A stretch of DNA of 64,000 nucleotides, from positions 1,302,001 to 1,366,000 of the forward strand of contig JABYQN010000006.1 in assembly GCA_022606135.1 (NCBI GenBank), read 5' to 3'. Below are positions 32,403-44,338 of the stretch, piece after piece. The notes under the pieces are model-generated. The model was not told the origin of the DNA, made no database searches, and saw only the letters and a program-made list of their open reading frames with translations. Numbering within the stretch: the stretch's first letter is position 1; every line of letters begins with the position of its first letter. The translations under genes were made by a program, and so were the position numbers. The stretch is from Fomes fomentarius. Lineage: Eukaryota; Basidiomycota; Agaricomycetes; Polyporales; Polyporaceae.

Positions 32403-34255
32403 ATGGATAGTACGGTGGTCCAACCGCGCAGCGAGTTGCCCGAGCAGTTTGAACTCTCGAGCTTGCAGCCCGAGAGCGGGCAACAGACTCCTGCCGGAAC
32501 GCCGCTTTCTGCGCAGTCGTCGCAGGCTGCCTTGCAGGCTGCACTCGACGATGGGCTCACTGTTCAAGAACTTGCGCCTGTGGACCATGGCATAAGAGCT
32601 TGGACGTTCTGCTTCTGCTCATTCATGCTGGAGATGATGATTTGGGGGTTTTGCTTCAGGTAACTTTATAATTCGACAGCGCTGCTCACTTCATAACGCT
32701 GACATGAGGTCTATAGTTATGGTATCTTCCAAGGTATGGGGAACGTCAGGCGTGCTTCGATGCAACCGTATGAGCATACTGACTTGAGGTCGTAGATTAC
32801 TACACTACCCACCCGCCCTTCAACAAATCTTCGAGCATCTCGATTGCTGCCATCGGTACGATTGCGATTGCACTTCAGTACACAGAGGTGAGTATCTTCA
32901 TCCCTATCCCGTGACACAACCGCTCGATACGACGCACTGCTATGATAGGCTCTCTTCATCTCATGTATGTTCGGTCGGTATCCCGACTACATGAATTGTG
33001 GCATGTGGGGTGGCCTTGCCCTATATTTCATCTCGATCTTTTGTTCGAGTTTCGCCACTCAAGTAAGTCCACGATTCACCGTCCGAGTGGTAAGCTACTG
33101 ATGCCGCCAGCGACAGGTGTGGCAATTGATATTGCTCCAAGGTGTCGTTTTCGGGATCAGCGGCGGATTGCTTTACGTCCCCGTCATCAAATTACTTCCC
33201 GAATGGTTCAACCAACGACGAGGCCTGGCAGGAGGGATTATCTTCGCGGGAGGTGGTGTCGGTGGTCAGTACACTCCTTCTCCCACCAGTGTTGAACGAC
33301 ATGTATTTACCGGGGATGAACTGGTAGGCTTCGTGTTTCCTTTCATCTTGACCGCTCTGCTTGAGAAGGTAGGCCTACGCTGGACCTTGCGTATCTGGGC
33401 CCTCGTGACGACAATCTTCTGTGGAGTTGCCCTGTTAGGACTACGCCCTCGCTTGCCTGTCCCCAAATTCGTCTCGGGCCAGAGACGGCCGCGTTTGATA
33501 CCGCCCGCACTGGGCTTCATAAGGAATCCGCTGTTCTGGAGCGTCGTAAGTACCTAATCCTCCCTTGAGATTGAAGCTGACGAACTAAGCACGCGTTGGC
33601 AGTCCGTTACAATCCTCTTGCAAGGCTTTTCGTACTTCCCCGTGTCCTTGTACATTGCCAGCTTCACCCGCACGCTCTCTTCCCCTTTGACGGCCACCGT
33701 CGTCCTCTCTATCTTCAACTCGTCTGCCGTCGCTGGCCAGATCGTCCTGGGCCACATGAGCGACCGCTTTCCGTACCCTTGGGTCATGTTCTTCAGCGCA
33801 GTCGGCAGCGGCATCGTCGCGTTCCTCCTGTGGGGTCTCGCAAACGCCGCAACGCAGCTGTATTTCTTCGCCGTCATCTTCGGTGCTCTGGTCAGTTGCC
33901 GCCAACTGTCACCGTATCATCTCGGAGCATCCGCTGACAGACACGCCAACAGAGCGGTGGCTTTTCCTCCACCTGGCCGAACGCCGCATTCGACTGCGCA
34001 GGGGGCAAGCCTGAATACACAGGCATCGCGATTGCCTCCACAGCCATCTTCAAGGGCATATCTGCTGTCGTCGGCCCGATGCTGTCCGGCCTCTTGCTCG
34101 AGGCAGGCAAGGGCTCGTCAATGGGCGGTATATTCGGGCGCCAGGGATATGGCGCAGTCGAGATTTTCGTGGGCTCGTGCGCCTTCGCTGCCGGGGGATG
34201 CAGCATATTCATCGCGTTCTCGAGGCAGCGCATCGGTCTGAACTTCACACCATGA
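32403..34255 (+). CDS. MFS transporter, monocarboxylate-permease (MCT/Mch) type
   Basis: A multi-exon gene from MDSTVVQPRSELPEQ to TGA at 34253-34255. An acidic/Gln-rich cytosolic N-terminus precedes the first helix at DHGIRAWTFCFCSFMLEMMIWGF. The next segments YGIFQDYY and PPFN..SSISIAAIGTIAIALQY follow the MCT pattern (YGVFQ.YY). MWGGLALYFISIFCSSFAT, QGVVFGISGGLLYVPV, LPEWFNQRRGLAGGIIFAGGGVGG, and GHMSDRFPYPWVMFF mark the second to eighth helices. A late STWPNAAFDCAGGKPEYTGIAIA exon completes the fold. The RRGLA loop is typical of fungal MCT-like permeases. Relatives carry monocarboxylates, riboflavin or unknown solutes; the substrate here cannot be told. Confidence 0.88.
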
Positions 34256-34510
34256 TTTGTATGATACGCCCGAGCTAGGAGTTTTAGGGGACGTGACGTA
34301 CAAAAAAAAGAGGGGACGGAGACGAAAACAAAACATGTTTCTGCCACTTACGACATTATACAGGCTTCTATCTCCAGCAGTATGCCTCCAGATGACACAT
34401 CATGAGACGCGGCGCTAGACTACGCCGGCAGACTGTTTATCATAGTATATATAGCACGATTGAATAGACCAGCACTCCATCGCCTGACGAAGGCCAGGGT
34501 CTCTCCACAG

Positions 34511-36430
34511 TCAGGAGCGGTACTCGGACTTGAACCGCTTGACAGGACCTATCGGCTTGGATTAGCTACAGTACAATGTTTAGTGAATACAAACCCGACT
34601 CACCATCACGTTGTTCCTGTTTGACGCGCTTCGGAATGGTTGCCGTGCTAAGCTTGCCAGATGGAGCAGGAGGTTGAACACTACGCTCAACTTTCACTCT
34701 AGGGTCTCTTGTTGCAAGCTGAGGAGGCGAAGGCTTTGAGTCGTGCCGCTCTTGCTTCACTGGCCCATTATGAGCTATTGGAGGAGCAAGACCGCTGTCT
34801 GTGCATGAAGATGAATTGCGTCAATCTACAACTCTCCATATGAGCGCTGGCAACGATCACAAACCACATGGAGGGGCACGTAGTTCCTGTATCGCTGCGA
34901 CAAACGCGTCCGAAGGCGGGGCTGGCGGTTGTTCAACCTTGACATTAGGGGCTTGAGGTGTCATTCAGTGGCTAACATAGGTTCATGGTCAAAGCGATAC
35001 ACTCACTTGCCGACGGTTCAGTTTGAGGAACAGCACTTCGGATCTGGCTGATGGCAGCGGCAAAAGACTCTGACGGGCCCCTGGCTCCTGGCTCTTCCAG
35101 CTTGGCTTTAACATCAACCTCTGGAGACTCAGTGACAGAAGGTTCGGGAAGATTGACGACTGTAGCGGAGGGTTGTCGGAGTTGTTCGATGGTCGACCGG
35201 AAAGCCTTGGAGGGCGCATAGACTTTTTCCTCGCGCTTGACTGTTTCGGTCTTGACATTCACGTCCGACGACTCATTCTTGATGCGGGGCTTCACATCGA
35301 CGTCTCCGGACTCGTGCTGAGGTGACTGAACATTATTTGCTTCTGGGAATGCTATGAGCTCGAGATATTGTAGAGTAAGTGCGAGTATTTATGACTCACC
35401 TGCGGTAGCGAGTTGCTGCTGCTCTTGCTCCGAGTCCGATCTGTTGTCAGGTTGCTGCCTCGTCACCTCAGCATTGCTGACCGTGTTCGCGGTCAGCGAC
35501 GTGGGATGCTGGTACGGCGTGAAGAGGCTCTATCACGAGTTGTGAGCCCACTGGCTTGGTGCAGGCCTACAGAGGGCTTACCGTATCTGGGACTGGCGTA
35601 GGCTGACGGATGGGAGGTAACTGCAGAGCTATGTCCGTACAATTCTTGCCTCGTGGTGTCGCCCAGCTTACATGCGGGTAGGGAAAGACGACGGGAAACC
35701 TAATGTGTGACGGTGGGTCGCCGTTGACAGTTGGATAGGTTTCCTGCCAGTTGTCTACAATCCACGTAAGTGGTAGATGTACCAATATACACGATGTGCC
35801 TCTTATAGCTTATGCCAAGAAAAGTTGGGAACCTACGTTTTGCTGGGTCTCCCTTGTTGCGATAGTCATACGCGAATACATACGAGATACGGCGGGCATC
35901 TTTCTTCTCGCCTCTAAGGAACATCCTATTCCAGGGATGTGCGCCAACAATGGGAACGATGTCAGCTTCTTGCGGGAGCTGTACGATGACTTCGTTGCGC
36001 TATGTTGTGCGTGAAGGTATTGCAAACGATTGAGTGACAGTCAGGCATCGGACGGGGCACGCATTCACTCGTTCACCGCACCAAAGTCATACACAGGACA
36101 TACCGTATTGACAGAATACACACACTCAACTTCATGAGCCTTGTTGAGCATGAAGCGCACCCAAGCGCACAGTAGGTTGAAGTACCGTTCATCGCGAGCC
36201 TTGCCTATTGCGTTGCCTGGCCATGGGTCTTCAATCACAATATACTTGCAGCCTGGATCATCATCGTACGGAGGCCCACGTTTGAGCTTTTGCATGAGAC
36301 GGAGGAGGAGGATGAGATTTGCTGGCTGCTGCAGCAACTCGAAGATGCATGTAGTCTGAGTCGGACTCCGGAACGGCTCTCTCGTCCTGTCTTCCCAGAA
36401 TCCCAGTTGCCTTGGCAATTTCCACACCAT
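34511..36430 (-). CDS. Unknown protein with conserved N-terminal part and psi-K-x-E-rich tail
   Basis: The minus-strand model starts at MVWKLPRQLGFWEDR (ATG 36428-36430; an in-frame ATG also exists at 36530-36532). Exons join through SVNT/RNEVIVQLPQEADIVPIVG, AYDYRNKGDPAK, NWQETYPTVNGDPPSHIRF, then LPPIRQPTPVPDT and SLFTPYQHPTS. The N-terminal ~230 residues look globular, with ILLLRLMQKLKRGPPYDDDPG, YIVIEDPWPGNAIGKARDERYF and VGAHPWNRMFLRGEKKDARRISYVF. The rest is disordered and carries many hydrophobic-Lys-x-Glu motifs (IKNE, VKTE, VKREE, VKVE, VKQE), the SUMO-attachment consensus. It ends PIGPVKRFKSEYRS with TGA at 34511-34513. I do not recognise the family. It lies 212 bp past the HBS1 stop on the same strand. 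Confidence 0.7.
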
Positions 36431-36641
36431 GGGCGCTTCATTGAGTTTTAGAAAGTCTAGCTCCAGAGCTCGGGTTATGCATTTACAAGTACAGACAACC
36501 TGCATATGGATCACTATGTGCGCTGAATGCATGAGATCCTCGAGGTGGATACAGTGGTGCTCCACAAGGTTTGGTTACAAGCACTACGTGTACATTGGAC
36601 AGAACATATGAAGGCTGGGCGTTCAACATCACAGTGGCATT

Positions 36642-39600
36642 TTACGTCAACAGCTCAAGCACAACTCCTGCAAAGCACCCACAGTGAGAGACAAGCCAGC
36701 GATGAGATTACCAGCAAACCTACCAGCACCAATTGTTTCGCCGGCTCGTCGAATGAGAATCCTACCCATCTCCTTGTTCGTGGAGAACGACTCCAAAGGA
36801 ATGGGAAGAACTCTTGACGCAGGCCCCGAGTATGTCGAGCTACGTAAACTTATCTCGACCTCGGCGGACATGTTCTTCGTCAACACTCTGCAATAGTCAA
36901 ACTTCAGTGACCGGAAGGTCTCATATTCATGAAGCGTACCTTGGTTTATTCTTGATTACGCTTCCATTGGAACGGTCTAAGACGGCGATCAATCGAGATA
37001 TCGAGGCTGGCACATCTCGTGAATGGTGGAACAACTCGACCTAGGGACGTCATTATGGTCAGATCGGAAAACGGTCGTTCGAAATCTGCACCCACCGAAG
37101 TCCCAGCAGTGATGGGGATCTGGACGTCAAAGACGATGATCTTGGCAGTGAACGACGACGTTAAAGGTACAATTTGTCCAGGACGGCAGAGTACACTTCC
37201 AATGTTCAGCGAAATTGGGTCCACGCCAGTGAGGGTAAGGTTGACGTTTGAACCTGCCCCCGCCCATGGAAGGCCGTCGCCGTCACTGTCGATCGCTTTA
37301 CATTCTTGCGATCAGAGGTCCATTCCAAGAGCTTTGTGTGCGCATTCGCTACCTACCTTTGACAGTTGCCGACTCATCCCCGGGGACAATCCGGAGACGT
37401 TCACCAGCGACGATGATCCCACCGCACACTCGTCCCGACACCGCGATACCAGACGTAGATCCCTTGAACACGTTGGAGATTGGGAACCGCAAAGGTGCAT
37501 TGATGTCTCGCGTTGGGGGATCGAGAGCATCTGGAAACACGGTTTCGCACATGAGTGAACTTCTTGCAAATACGAACTTCGACGCTGACCCAATAGATCG
37601 ACCAGTGTTGGACCCTTGTACCATTTATACAACGGGCAGTTGGCTGGCTCGTGATGCGACAGGTTCACGCCCTCCATAGCGGCTACGGGTACGAATTTGG
37701 TCTTGTTCGGGTGGAAGCCAGACTGAACTAAGAACGGCCTGAGGACCTCACAGATCTCCTCGTACCTGGATTGCGACCATTCGACCTGGAAAATGTTTAT
37801 TATCCGGCTTGATATACACACTCCGCGGGCATTTCTCACCTGGTCCAGCTTGTTGACAGCAACGACCACCTGGCTCACACCCAGACTCCTGACAAGCAAC
37901 AGGTGCTCCCGCGTCTGGCCTCCACGGTCATATCCTGCCTCGAACTCGCCAACAGCAGAATCGACCACGAGCAAGGCGGAATCGGCTTGGGATGCGCCTG
38001 AAATCATGTTCGGAATGAAGTCCTTGTGTCCGGGCGCATCGAGGATGGTGATGATCCTATGAGGTGCATACAACGTCTGCAACGCGATGTCCATCGTGAT
38101 GCCACTGCACGACCCGAATCACGTCAGTCATGCAATAACCACGAACGATCTTCAAGTAGAATAACACCTGAAACGTACCGCTCGCGCTCCTCCTGTGTCC
38201 CATCAAGCTCCCATGCCCAACTGAAGCTACTCTTCCCCATCTTCGCGCTCCCGCGCTCGTTCGCGATTCGCCTTTTCTCATCCACTCTGCCAAGTTCGTA
38301 CAACAGCCTCCCCATCATAGTGGACTTGCCTGCATCGACATGGCCTGCCACCGAACATCAAGATGAGCGAGCGCATTACAGTTATCACAAGAGCCAAACA
38401 CATACCAACGACAACCATGCTGAGCGACCGCTTCTCTCCTTTATCCTGTGCCTCCAGTGCAGCCTTTGCCTCCTCAATTAGCTTTTTGATGGCCGCTGGA
38501 GGCTTCACAGGCTCGTCCGGGATCACTCCAACGGGTTCATCATCATCGTCAAGATTCAGGCCCGCGACGTCAAGCTGACTCTGATCGACGAGGACAGGCC
38601 TTTTCGCTGGAGTTGCCGGTGCACTTGCACCCTTGGGAGGTCCTCTCTTCGTCGGAGTCGTCGTTCCACCTTTCTTATTCTGCTGGGCCAGCGCTTTTGC
38701 AGCCTTTTCGCGTTCTTTGGCAGCTAGAAGTTTTATTCAGAGCGTACAGTGTTAGTACATGCAGTTTGCGACATCAAATCAATAACACAATCTTGGTCCC
38801 AGAGACGAAAGAAGAAAAAAGGAGGTATTTGATACCGAAGGAAGGTAGATCTGTAGGACCCTCTGCACTTCCTAGCGAGCAGAGGCAGATAGCGCGGATT
38901 GTGTCGATGAAGTCGACCGTTGGGCCAACGACGTTCCCTTTCTAGCAATGAACACAACATCGTCCGGACTCGGCACATCAAACGCGAACCCGCGTAACGA
39001 GGGCAGCGGGCCGGAGGGAAGGCGTGGAATATCCTTTTCCTTATGCTTATGGCTCCTCGGTGTCGCCGAGCTAGACCGGTCCGAGCTGCGCGTACGTTCC
39101 TGTTCATGCTGATGATGCTGGCACAAGTATGATCCATCTTGACCGTTCGCTGCAGCGGCGTCAGGTTCATCACTGACGAGCAGAGTCGCGAAAGCCGATG
39201 GTAACGCACGAGAGCGTATCGCACTGGGGGAGAACATCGGCACTTCGATCACCGGCACGTTCTCCTCCAGCTCCGGCTCGGGTTCCATACTGGTCTTCGC
39301 CCTCGCAGACTTGCTTTTCATGGCCAGCTTCGACTGCTTCGGCTCCGACGACTTCTGGGACGGCACGGGAGAATTAGCCTTCGTACCGGAAGCCGCAGCT
39401 GAGGGTTGAGTCATCGGGGGAGGAGCCTTCAGCTGGTGCTTTGAAAGTAAGCCAGTGAGCGACTGGTACGAAGTGGTGATGGCCGTTGTCGCTGTTGGCC
39501 CGTTCGCTGTTGGAGTCAAGTACTCCGTATGTGTCTTCGGAAGGATGAGGTTGTGACGCCCAGTAGCAGGCGACTGCGCCCGGCTCTTGTTCTGCTCTTG

Positions 39601-41603
39601 CGCCTTCTCTTGCGCCAGCTTGGCCAACTTTGATAGTTTACGCGGTTGGGGCTCGGGCACCGGTGATGGAGAGGCGGTAACTTGTGTGCGGGGTGGACTA
39701 GATAAAGGCGAGCGAGGAGCGGGCGGCGGGGAACGAGGCGCGGTCGGAGTAGATTGCGAGGTCGTCGAAGGAGTAGATGGGGATCGCGCATGTGTAAAAA
39801 CGGTAGGTGGCAACGGGAGTGGAGAAGGCGACTTCTCCATGCGGCCTTCGGAAGGCGTCCTAGTGCGAGTCGATGGCGGCGACTGAGGCGGCGACTTGGG
39901 AGGTGGCGTAGGCGGGACTGTAGATGGCGCGATGGAAGGCTCTACTTCAGCTGCCTGTCGATCGATCGCCTCGAGGGCAAGCGCGCTCTGTATGGCCTGT
40001 TCCACGTTCCTCGTCAAAGAAGAGGGAGTAGTCGAGTCTGAGGCAGTGGTGGGCGGCCTAGGCGGAGGCAATATCGACACGAAGGAGGTGGCGGCAGGTC
40101 GCAGGGCGGGGTAGCTCATGTTGGTGGCGACCTCCGTCTCGGCAGCAGTAGCAGATGAGCGTGAGCTCACGCTGGAGGCACTTGACTTTGCGCTTGACTT
40201 TGCACTCGATCTCGAGCTAGCTAAGGCCGACAGTTTGGACTTCTTCTCGGGCTTGACGCTTCTCTTCTCGCTCTTCTCGCTCCCCGCATCGTCCGCGGCC
40301 TTCATGGACTTCTTTGTCACCAACGACGCTAGTGACTGCCCCTGATGAAGCGGGAGGCTCGACTTCGACTTGTAGTCAGGGATGTCCGGCATGTTGTCCA
40401 TGAGTGGCAACTCGATCACGGTGGGAGCGCGCGAACTGCTCGGAGTTTCGGACGGAGAAGAGAAGATGTTATACTGCGGAGGGCCAGTCGGGGAGCCTAT
40501 TCCGTCAAACGACAGACGTCGAAGCGCAGAAGACGACGGAGATGGAGGAATCTCGTTCGGATCTATGGGCAATGCCTGTCGCTCTACTCCCCATTACAAT
40601 TGTCGGTACACTGTACTTCTTCAAGGAGATAAGAAGGCACTTACCGATGACTTGACCATAATCCGTCGAAAATGAGGAGGGAAGAGTGCTGCGCGAACCC
40701 CCAGCCTCCGCGTGGATGAAGGCAGGCACAGGAGCCCAATCCCTGCTATCCTCTGTCCGTTCTGTCATCTCCGTGATTGTGTACAAAGTGCGTCTCGTCG
40801 ATTCCCTCGTGGTCTCTTGCTCCGAAGATGAAACATACTCGCTTTGGGTTAAGCGAACAAACGGGACATTATGTCGTCCAGAAGCGGTGTCCGACGGCGG
40901 GGACCAATCCGCATAGTCTTCCGGGGGTGAGATAGGAGGCATAGGCAGCGGCTTTCCGTCGGAATCGTTGGGGGACCAGACGTCTGGGGTGACCGCTCTG
41001 GTTAGCGTACTGAGGGAAGACAATCTTTAGGTAAGGAGGAGACTTGCACCTTCACGCTGCCGCCTTGTAGCCCAGTAGCAAGGGGTTACCCAGCCCACAA
41101 ACCCAGCAAAAGGGGACAAGGCGAAGGGACGGAGAAGAGGAAAAGAGAGTTAAACTTCAGGAAAGCTCACCTTTCCGCTCTTGGGCAACACGCCTTCGTT
41201 CTTGTTCCTCTGTCCGAATGTTGACGATTGAGCTCTACACGAATGGTGGGTATACGTACCAAGAAGATGGGCAGTTGCTTGCTCAACGTCGTAGTAGACA
41301 TTGTATAGGGCATCCTTGATGTCTGCATCGGTTAAGTTGGACTGCTGTTCGTCGCCCAGCATGGCCCTTATGTGCTCAAGCCCGTTCACGAGATGCTCTG
41401 CAGCAAACTTAGCCGAGATGAATGGGACGCCAAAGGTCCACTCACCGTAATCCTCAGGACTAAGATCCTCATAACCGCCCTCGTCCCCGTAATCCTCGTC
41501 CAATTCCTCTGAGTTGACGAGACCATCAGATACCACCGGTCTAGCATACGTATAGCAGCCTACCATTGATATCTATATTGCGTACAAATCTATGCCGCGA
41601 CAT
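36642..41603 (-). CDS. HBS1: Hbs1-type translational GTPase (ribosome rescue)
   Basis: A long multi-exon gene from MSRHRFVRNIDINEELDEDYG (ATG 41601-41603) to TAA at 36642-36644. The N-terminal HBS1 domain is seen in EELDEDYGDEGGYEDLSPEDY and DIKDALYNVYYDVEQATAHLLG. A very long Ser/Pro-rich linker follows (about 41.0-38.9 kb), with SKLAKLAQEKAQEQ and TATTAITTSYQSL motifs. The GTPase domain has G1 GHVDAGKSTMMGRLLYELG, G3 DAPGHKDFIPNM and G4 NKLD. EF-Tu-like domains 2 and 3 follow (GRVCGGIIVAGERLRIVPG, FSTNKEMGRILIRRAGETIGAG). The last exon supplies VVLELLT, the normal ending. With Dom34/Pelota it recognises stalled ribosomes in no-go and non-stop decay. eRF3/Sup35 is excluded by the N-terminal domain. 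Confidence 0.93.
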
Positions 41604-41836
41604 GGTGTTAAGAGCACTAGACGATAGAATACAGGCTGAGGCAGGTGCAGGCGAGGAGAGCGCAGGGGAGGATCGAGATGAGGTCAACTGAGTGACAGGG
41701 TTGATCTACGCGCTGTGACGTAGCGTGACTGCTTGTGACGTAACGCGGTACGAAAGCTGGCCAGCGCCGTTGCCGCGTCGACAGTCTTTCCTCTCGACCG
41801 CGACACCGTCTCTCAGGTCTCTTCCTGTCTGCCACG

Positions 41837-42443
41837 ATGTTCTCGCTATCTGCTCGCGCCGCCCTCCGCGCTCCCTCGCGCGTGCGTATTTACTCATGAT
41901 ATCTCCTCTGCGTATACTTATCAGCTGCGCAGGCATTCTCCACTACCTCCTCGCGCTCCGCCGACATGGCGAAGCTGCTCCTCATTGGTCGCCTCGGGAA
42001 GGACCCGGAGGTGAGGTACACCAAGAACAATAAGGAATACGTCTCGTGTGTCTTCTACCTCACGTGCGCGCGTTATCAGTCTTCTCTGACTTATACGGGT
42101 GTTCATAGGTACTCGATTGCGACAACGAACAACACTATTGGTCTACCTGAGGGCACTGAGCCGTCGACGACGTGGCATCACGTATTCTCCTTCAATCCAG
42201 GCTCAAACAACTACCTGCGTACACTGAAGCGCGGCTCGCTTGTCTATGCCGAGGCCAACTTCGAGCTTCGCCAGCCCGACCCGAGCGCCGACTCGGACTC
42301 CCCTGAGGGCCAACGGCAGATTTTCCTGAGGCATGGTGCGTTGTTTTTGGTATGTAAATTGTTGGCGAGAGACTCACGTATGTACAGAAACGATTCGTGT
42401 GCTTCGCTCGACACCAAAAGCCTCCGATGAGGAAAGCCAGTAG
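41837..42443 (+). CDS. RIM1: Mitochondrial single-stranded DNA-binding protein
   Basis: A compact gene of four exons. Exon 1 (41837-41881) encodes MFSLSARAALRAPSR, a mitochondrial presequence. Exon 2 (from 41933) reads AFSTTSSRSADMAKLLLIGRLGKDPEVRYTKNNKEYVS. Exon 3 reads YSIATTNN and WHHVFSFNPGSNNYLRTLKRGSLVYAEANFELRQ. The last exon reads ETIRVLRSTPKASDEESQ, with TAG at 42441-42443. The OB-fold pattern (LIGRLGKDPEVR, W-H-x-V, L-x-K-G-x-x-V-Y-x-E) and the ~150-residue size fit Rim1/SSBP1, which coats single strands during mitochondrial DNA replication. It diverges from HBS1 with a 233-bp gap and converges on the next gene. Confidence 0.93.
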
Positions 42444-42534
42444 TCGCGACCAAGAGATCCCCTTGATATTTACTACCCTACCGACCACTCTCTTCCTTAC
42501 TGAGCTGCGTGTATGATACCCCCCCCTCCCTCAG

Positions 42535-43685
42535 CTAATCTCTATATTCCGTCTCATGATCATGGTAGTCGTCGTGGTCGTGATGTTCGTGAAGATTTCG
42601 GGCCGCAGGCTCGCGGACCCACTCCTGAGCGAGAAGCAACTTTAGTAAGTCACTTCATGCGCAAGAGAAGGTCTTCCGCGTACCGCGCTTGGAGGTCGAC
42701 CAGTAGTCATGGATCGAGCCGTGTGGCCTGTATGCTGCATAGACATGATGGTGGGGATACTGGTGCCCATGCTAGTCCCCATGCTCGTGCCCATACTCGT
42801 GCCCATGCTTGTCATCGCGGAGGATGGGGGTGGAGGTGGGGCCGCCTCCCGTACGATCTTCTTGAGGTAGTCGCGCAATGCCGTTACAACCAGCTTCCAC
42901 GGAATGTTCGACGGTTTTCTCTGAAATAATATTGTGGGCGTACTCACATTGTGATCATCTTGACTAGACCCAGAATAGCAACCCACTATGGCAATGGGAC
43001 AGCATGGCGCATTCTAGAGAGCGTTTCGTGCTTCAGTCATCAGAACCCGAATCGCGTTATGCATTGAAGTAACTTCACCTCAAGCCATATTGGAAATGCT
43101 ACATAGGGTATGAACTGTTCAATGAACGCGATAGCATGTGAGAAGACGCGTGAACTGACCTCCGCCATTGATTTTGTAATCTGTTTGAATGCCGAGTTGT
43201 TTCTGAGTCTTGCCCATGGCGGCCATTCCCTTTTCGACGTAGTAACTCGAATGTCCCGTCCGGCGAACGACAGAAATCATTCCCTTATGCCCAGAGGCAA
43301 TAGTACATTGTCACTCCGCACTCTCCATTGCTTCACCACCGAGCACAGAAATTATATGGATACATACCTCTAAACACGCCCAGCTGTCTAAGCTGACGTC
43401 ACCGCCGCCGTCCGCACCGCCAAGGTTCCCAACAGTGCACGAGAAGAGGGTGTGGCCAGCAATGGTCTGTATTGAGATGACCATACCGCGAACCTTGACA
43501 TGGCGTGAAGATGACCGGAAGCGTTTGCGAATGGAGAGGCCGAGCATGACAGCGGCCTCGGCGTCGAAGGAGGGAAAGCGGTAGAGGGCTTCTTCATTGA
43601 GAGCTTGGGTGGCGAGCTCGGCCTCGCTGGGAGGCATGGGTGCGTTGAAGCCGTTGAACATGGGAAGCGGCTTGGGATAAGACAT
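42535..43685 (-). CDS. GlcG/HbpS-like (DUF336, UPF0303) protein with odd C-terminal tail
   Basis: It starts MSYPKPLPMFNGFNAPMPPSEAELA. The domain is recognised by EAAVMLGLSIRKRF, VKVRGMVISIQTIAGHTLFSC, VSLDSWACLE, then downstream exons reading YVEKGMAAMGKTQKQLG and PCCPIAIVGCYSGSSQDDH, and VVTALRDYLKK. This matches fungal UPF0303 proteins with the heme-binding/degrading HbpS-GlcG fold; the biological role is unclear. The tail after the domain holds four MGTS tetrapeptide repeats (about 42.75-42.80 kb). The frame stops at 42642 if unspliced. A 59-nt intron (42625-42683) instead adds a last exon with a His/Asp-rich end (HEHHDHDDYHDHETEY) and TAG at 42535-42537. I prefer the spliced form. Confidence 0.82.
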
Positions 43686-44338
43686 GGCGGAACTCTGTTA
43701 GCGTTCACGTCAGCGGGACGTTATGTGAAGCTGGGGGTGAGTTGTGGCCAGTTAACAAAGAGTGCGAGGATGTTGAGCAAGACCAAGGTTGCAATAAGCA
43801 AAGATGACCGGCTCAGCCACGAGCGAAATGCATGAAGTACGTCAATCGAGAAGTGGAGAAAAAGGTGGGCACGAGGAGACGTGCTTGCGCAAAGCGAGTC
43901 CCCGGGGACATGAGGCGGCTGGGGACATGGGATACACGCGTTCTTCGAATATCTTTCTTCACATTGCAATCTCTTTTCCAAGAAAGAACAAGCGATGACG
44001 ATGTACAGTTCCACAAACACACGCAATACAGCTCGGTTGAGTGTGAAGCCAATTGGATCAGCCAGTGAGAGAGAAGACAGGGAAGGGTGCATACCCGCTC
44101 TGTCGGCCCGACCTGCCCTTTTGGGAAACGAGCGGCCACGTGCACGTGTATGAAGTTGGGTTGGAGCGAACGTTGAAGAGTCTTCGTTTGTCTCCTCTGC
44201 CTCAGTTAGTCTACCCTTCGGGGTCTCCTTTGCTCGTCCCTGCTAGAAGGTGCGCTCCTTTCAACCACCCATCGCCACCTCGCCGACTCTCAACCGCGTC
44301 CTTACAGGTGCTCACGGTCAGTACACTGTGCCGTCATC
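43686..44338. other. Divergent promoter region
   Basis: This 653-bp spacer separates the DUF336 gene (minus) and the acyltransferase gene (plus). Short frames on both strands show no family features. Pyrimidine-rich leader sequence precedes the ATG at 44339. Confidence 0.4.

Noticed and set aside
39516..40041. Open frames opposite and beside the HBS1 linker
   Set aside because: Shadows of the Ser/Pro-rich HBS1 exon; Gly/Arg- and Arg/Leu-rich translations without domain.
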